Below are positions 5,549 through 5,562 of a stretch of 5,562 nt of DNA, one piece after another. A program made the translations under genes and the position numbers. How positions within the stretch are numbered: the stretch's first letter is position 1; each line of letters starts with the position of its first letter. This DNA is from Flavobacteriales bacterium UBA5933 (lineage in GTDB: Bacteria > Bacteroidota > Bacteroidia > Flavobacteriales > Weeksellaceae), in assembly GCA_002430925.1 (NCBI GenBank), contig DJDD01000101.1, positions 1-5,562 on the forward strand. The letters run 5' to 3'. The notes under the pieces were generated by a model. The model worked only from the letters and a program-made list of their open reading frames with translations, made no database searches and had not been told where the DNA came from.

Positions 5549-5562
5549 AGATCGGAAGAGCG
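5549..5562. other. Illumina TruSeq adapter remnant at the contig end (not biological)
   Basis: The last 14 bases, AGATCGGAAGAGCG, are identical to the start of the Illumina TruSeq adapter. The shared 13-base AGATCGGAAGAGC stem is followed by G, as in the read-2-side adapter. Their base composition also contrasts with the surrounding AT-rich DNA. They are best treated as untrimmed adapter at an assembly end and masked. Confidence 0.93.

Overview
The window is a chromosomal segment from a low-GC Bacteroidota bacterium, most likely Flavobacteriales. This is inferred from the strong A/T bias of codons and spacers, the absence of Shine-Dalgarno sequences before the genes, matches to the Bacteroidota -7 promoter motif TAnnTTTG, and MenD, FabG and YbaK proteins that read like flavobacterial versions. 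The MenD N-terminus resembles Weeksellaceae/Chryseobacterium-type proteins as I recall them, so a Weeksellaceae origin is possible but unproven.

Layout from left to right. (1) Positions 1-51 hold a GC-richer piece that looks like the edge of a dispersed flavobacterial intergenic repeat. (2) Positions 105-671 (+) encode a cysteine hydrolase of the isochorismatase-like superfamily. (3) Convergent to it, only 8 bp away, is ybaK (680-1159, -), a Cys-tRNA(Pro)-deacylase-type editing protein. (4) The spacer 1160-1437 contains a perfect 12-bp inverted repeat and three copies of one intergenic palindromic repeat, two direct and one inverted. (5) menD (1438-3108, -) starts with TTG. (6) A strong rho-independent terminator for fabG lies at 3121-3174. 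(7) fabG (3193-3936, -) follows. (8) An AT-rich divergent promoter region spans 3937-4216. (9) brnQ (4217-5506, +) encodes a branched-chain amino acid symporter. (10) A possible first nine codons of another gene precede 14 bases of Illumina adapter at the very end.

The genes are housekeeping or metabolic: menaquinone synthesis (MenD), fatty acid elongation (FabG), translation quality control (YbaK) and amino acid uptake (BrnQ). They do not form one pathway or an obvious operon. fabG and menD share a strand but are separated by a terminator, and menD and ybaK are separated by the repeat cluster. I see no defence system, mobile element, CRISPR array, RNA gene or new multi-gene system. The points most worth checking are the adapter read-through at the right end, the TTG start of menD beside the fabG terminator, and the clustered intergenic repeats.
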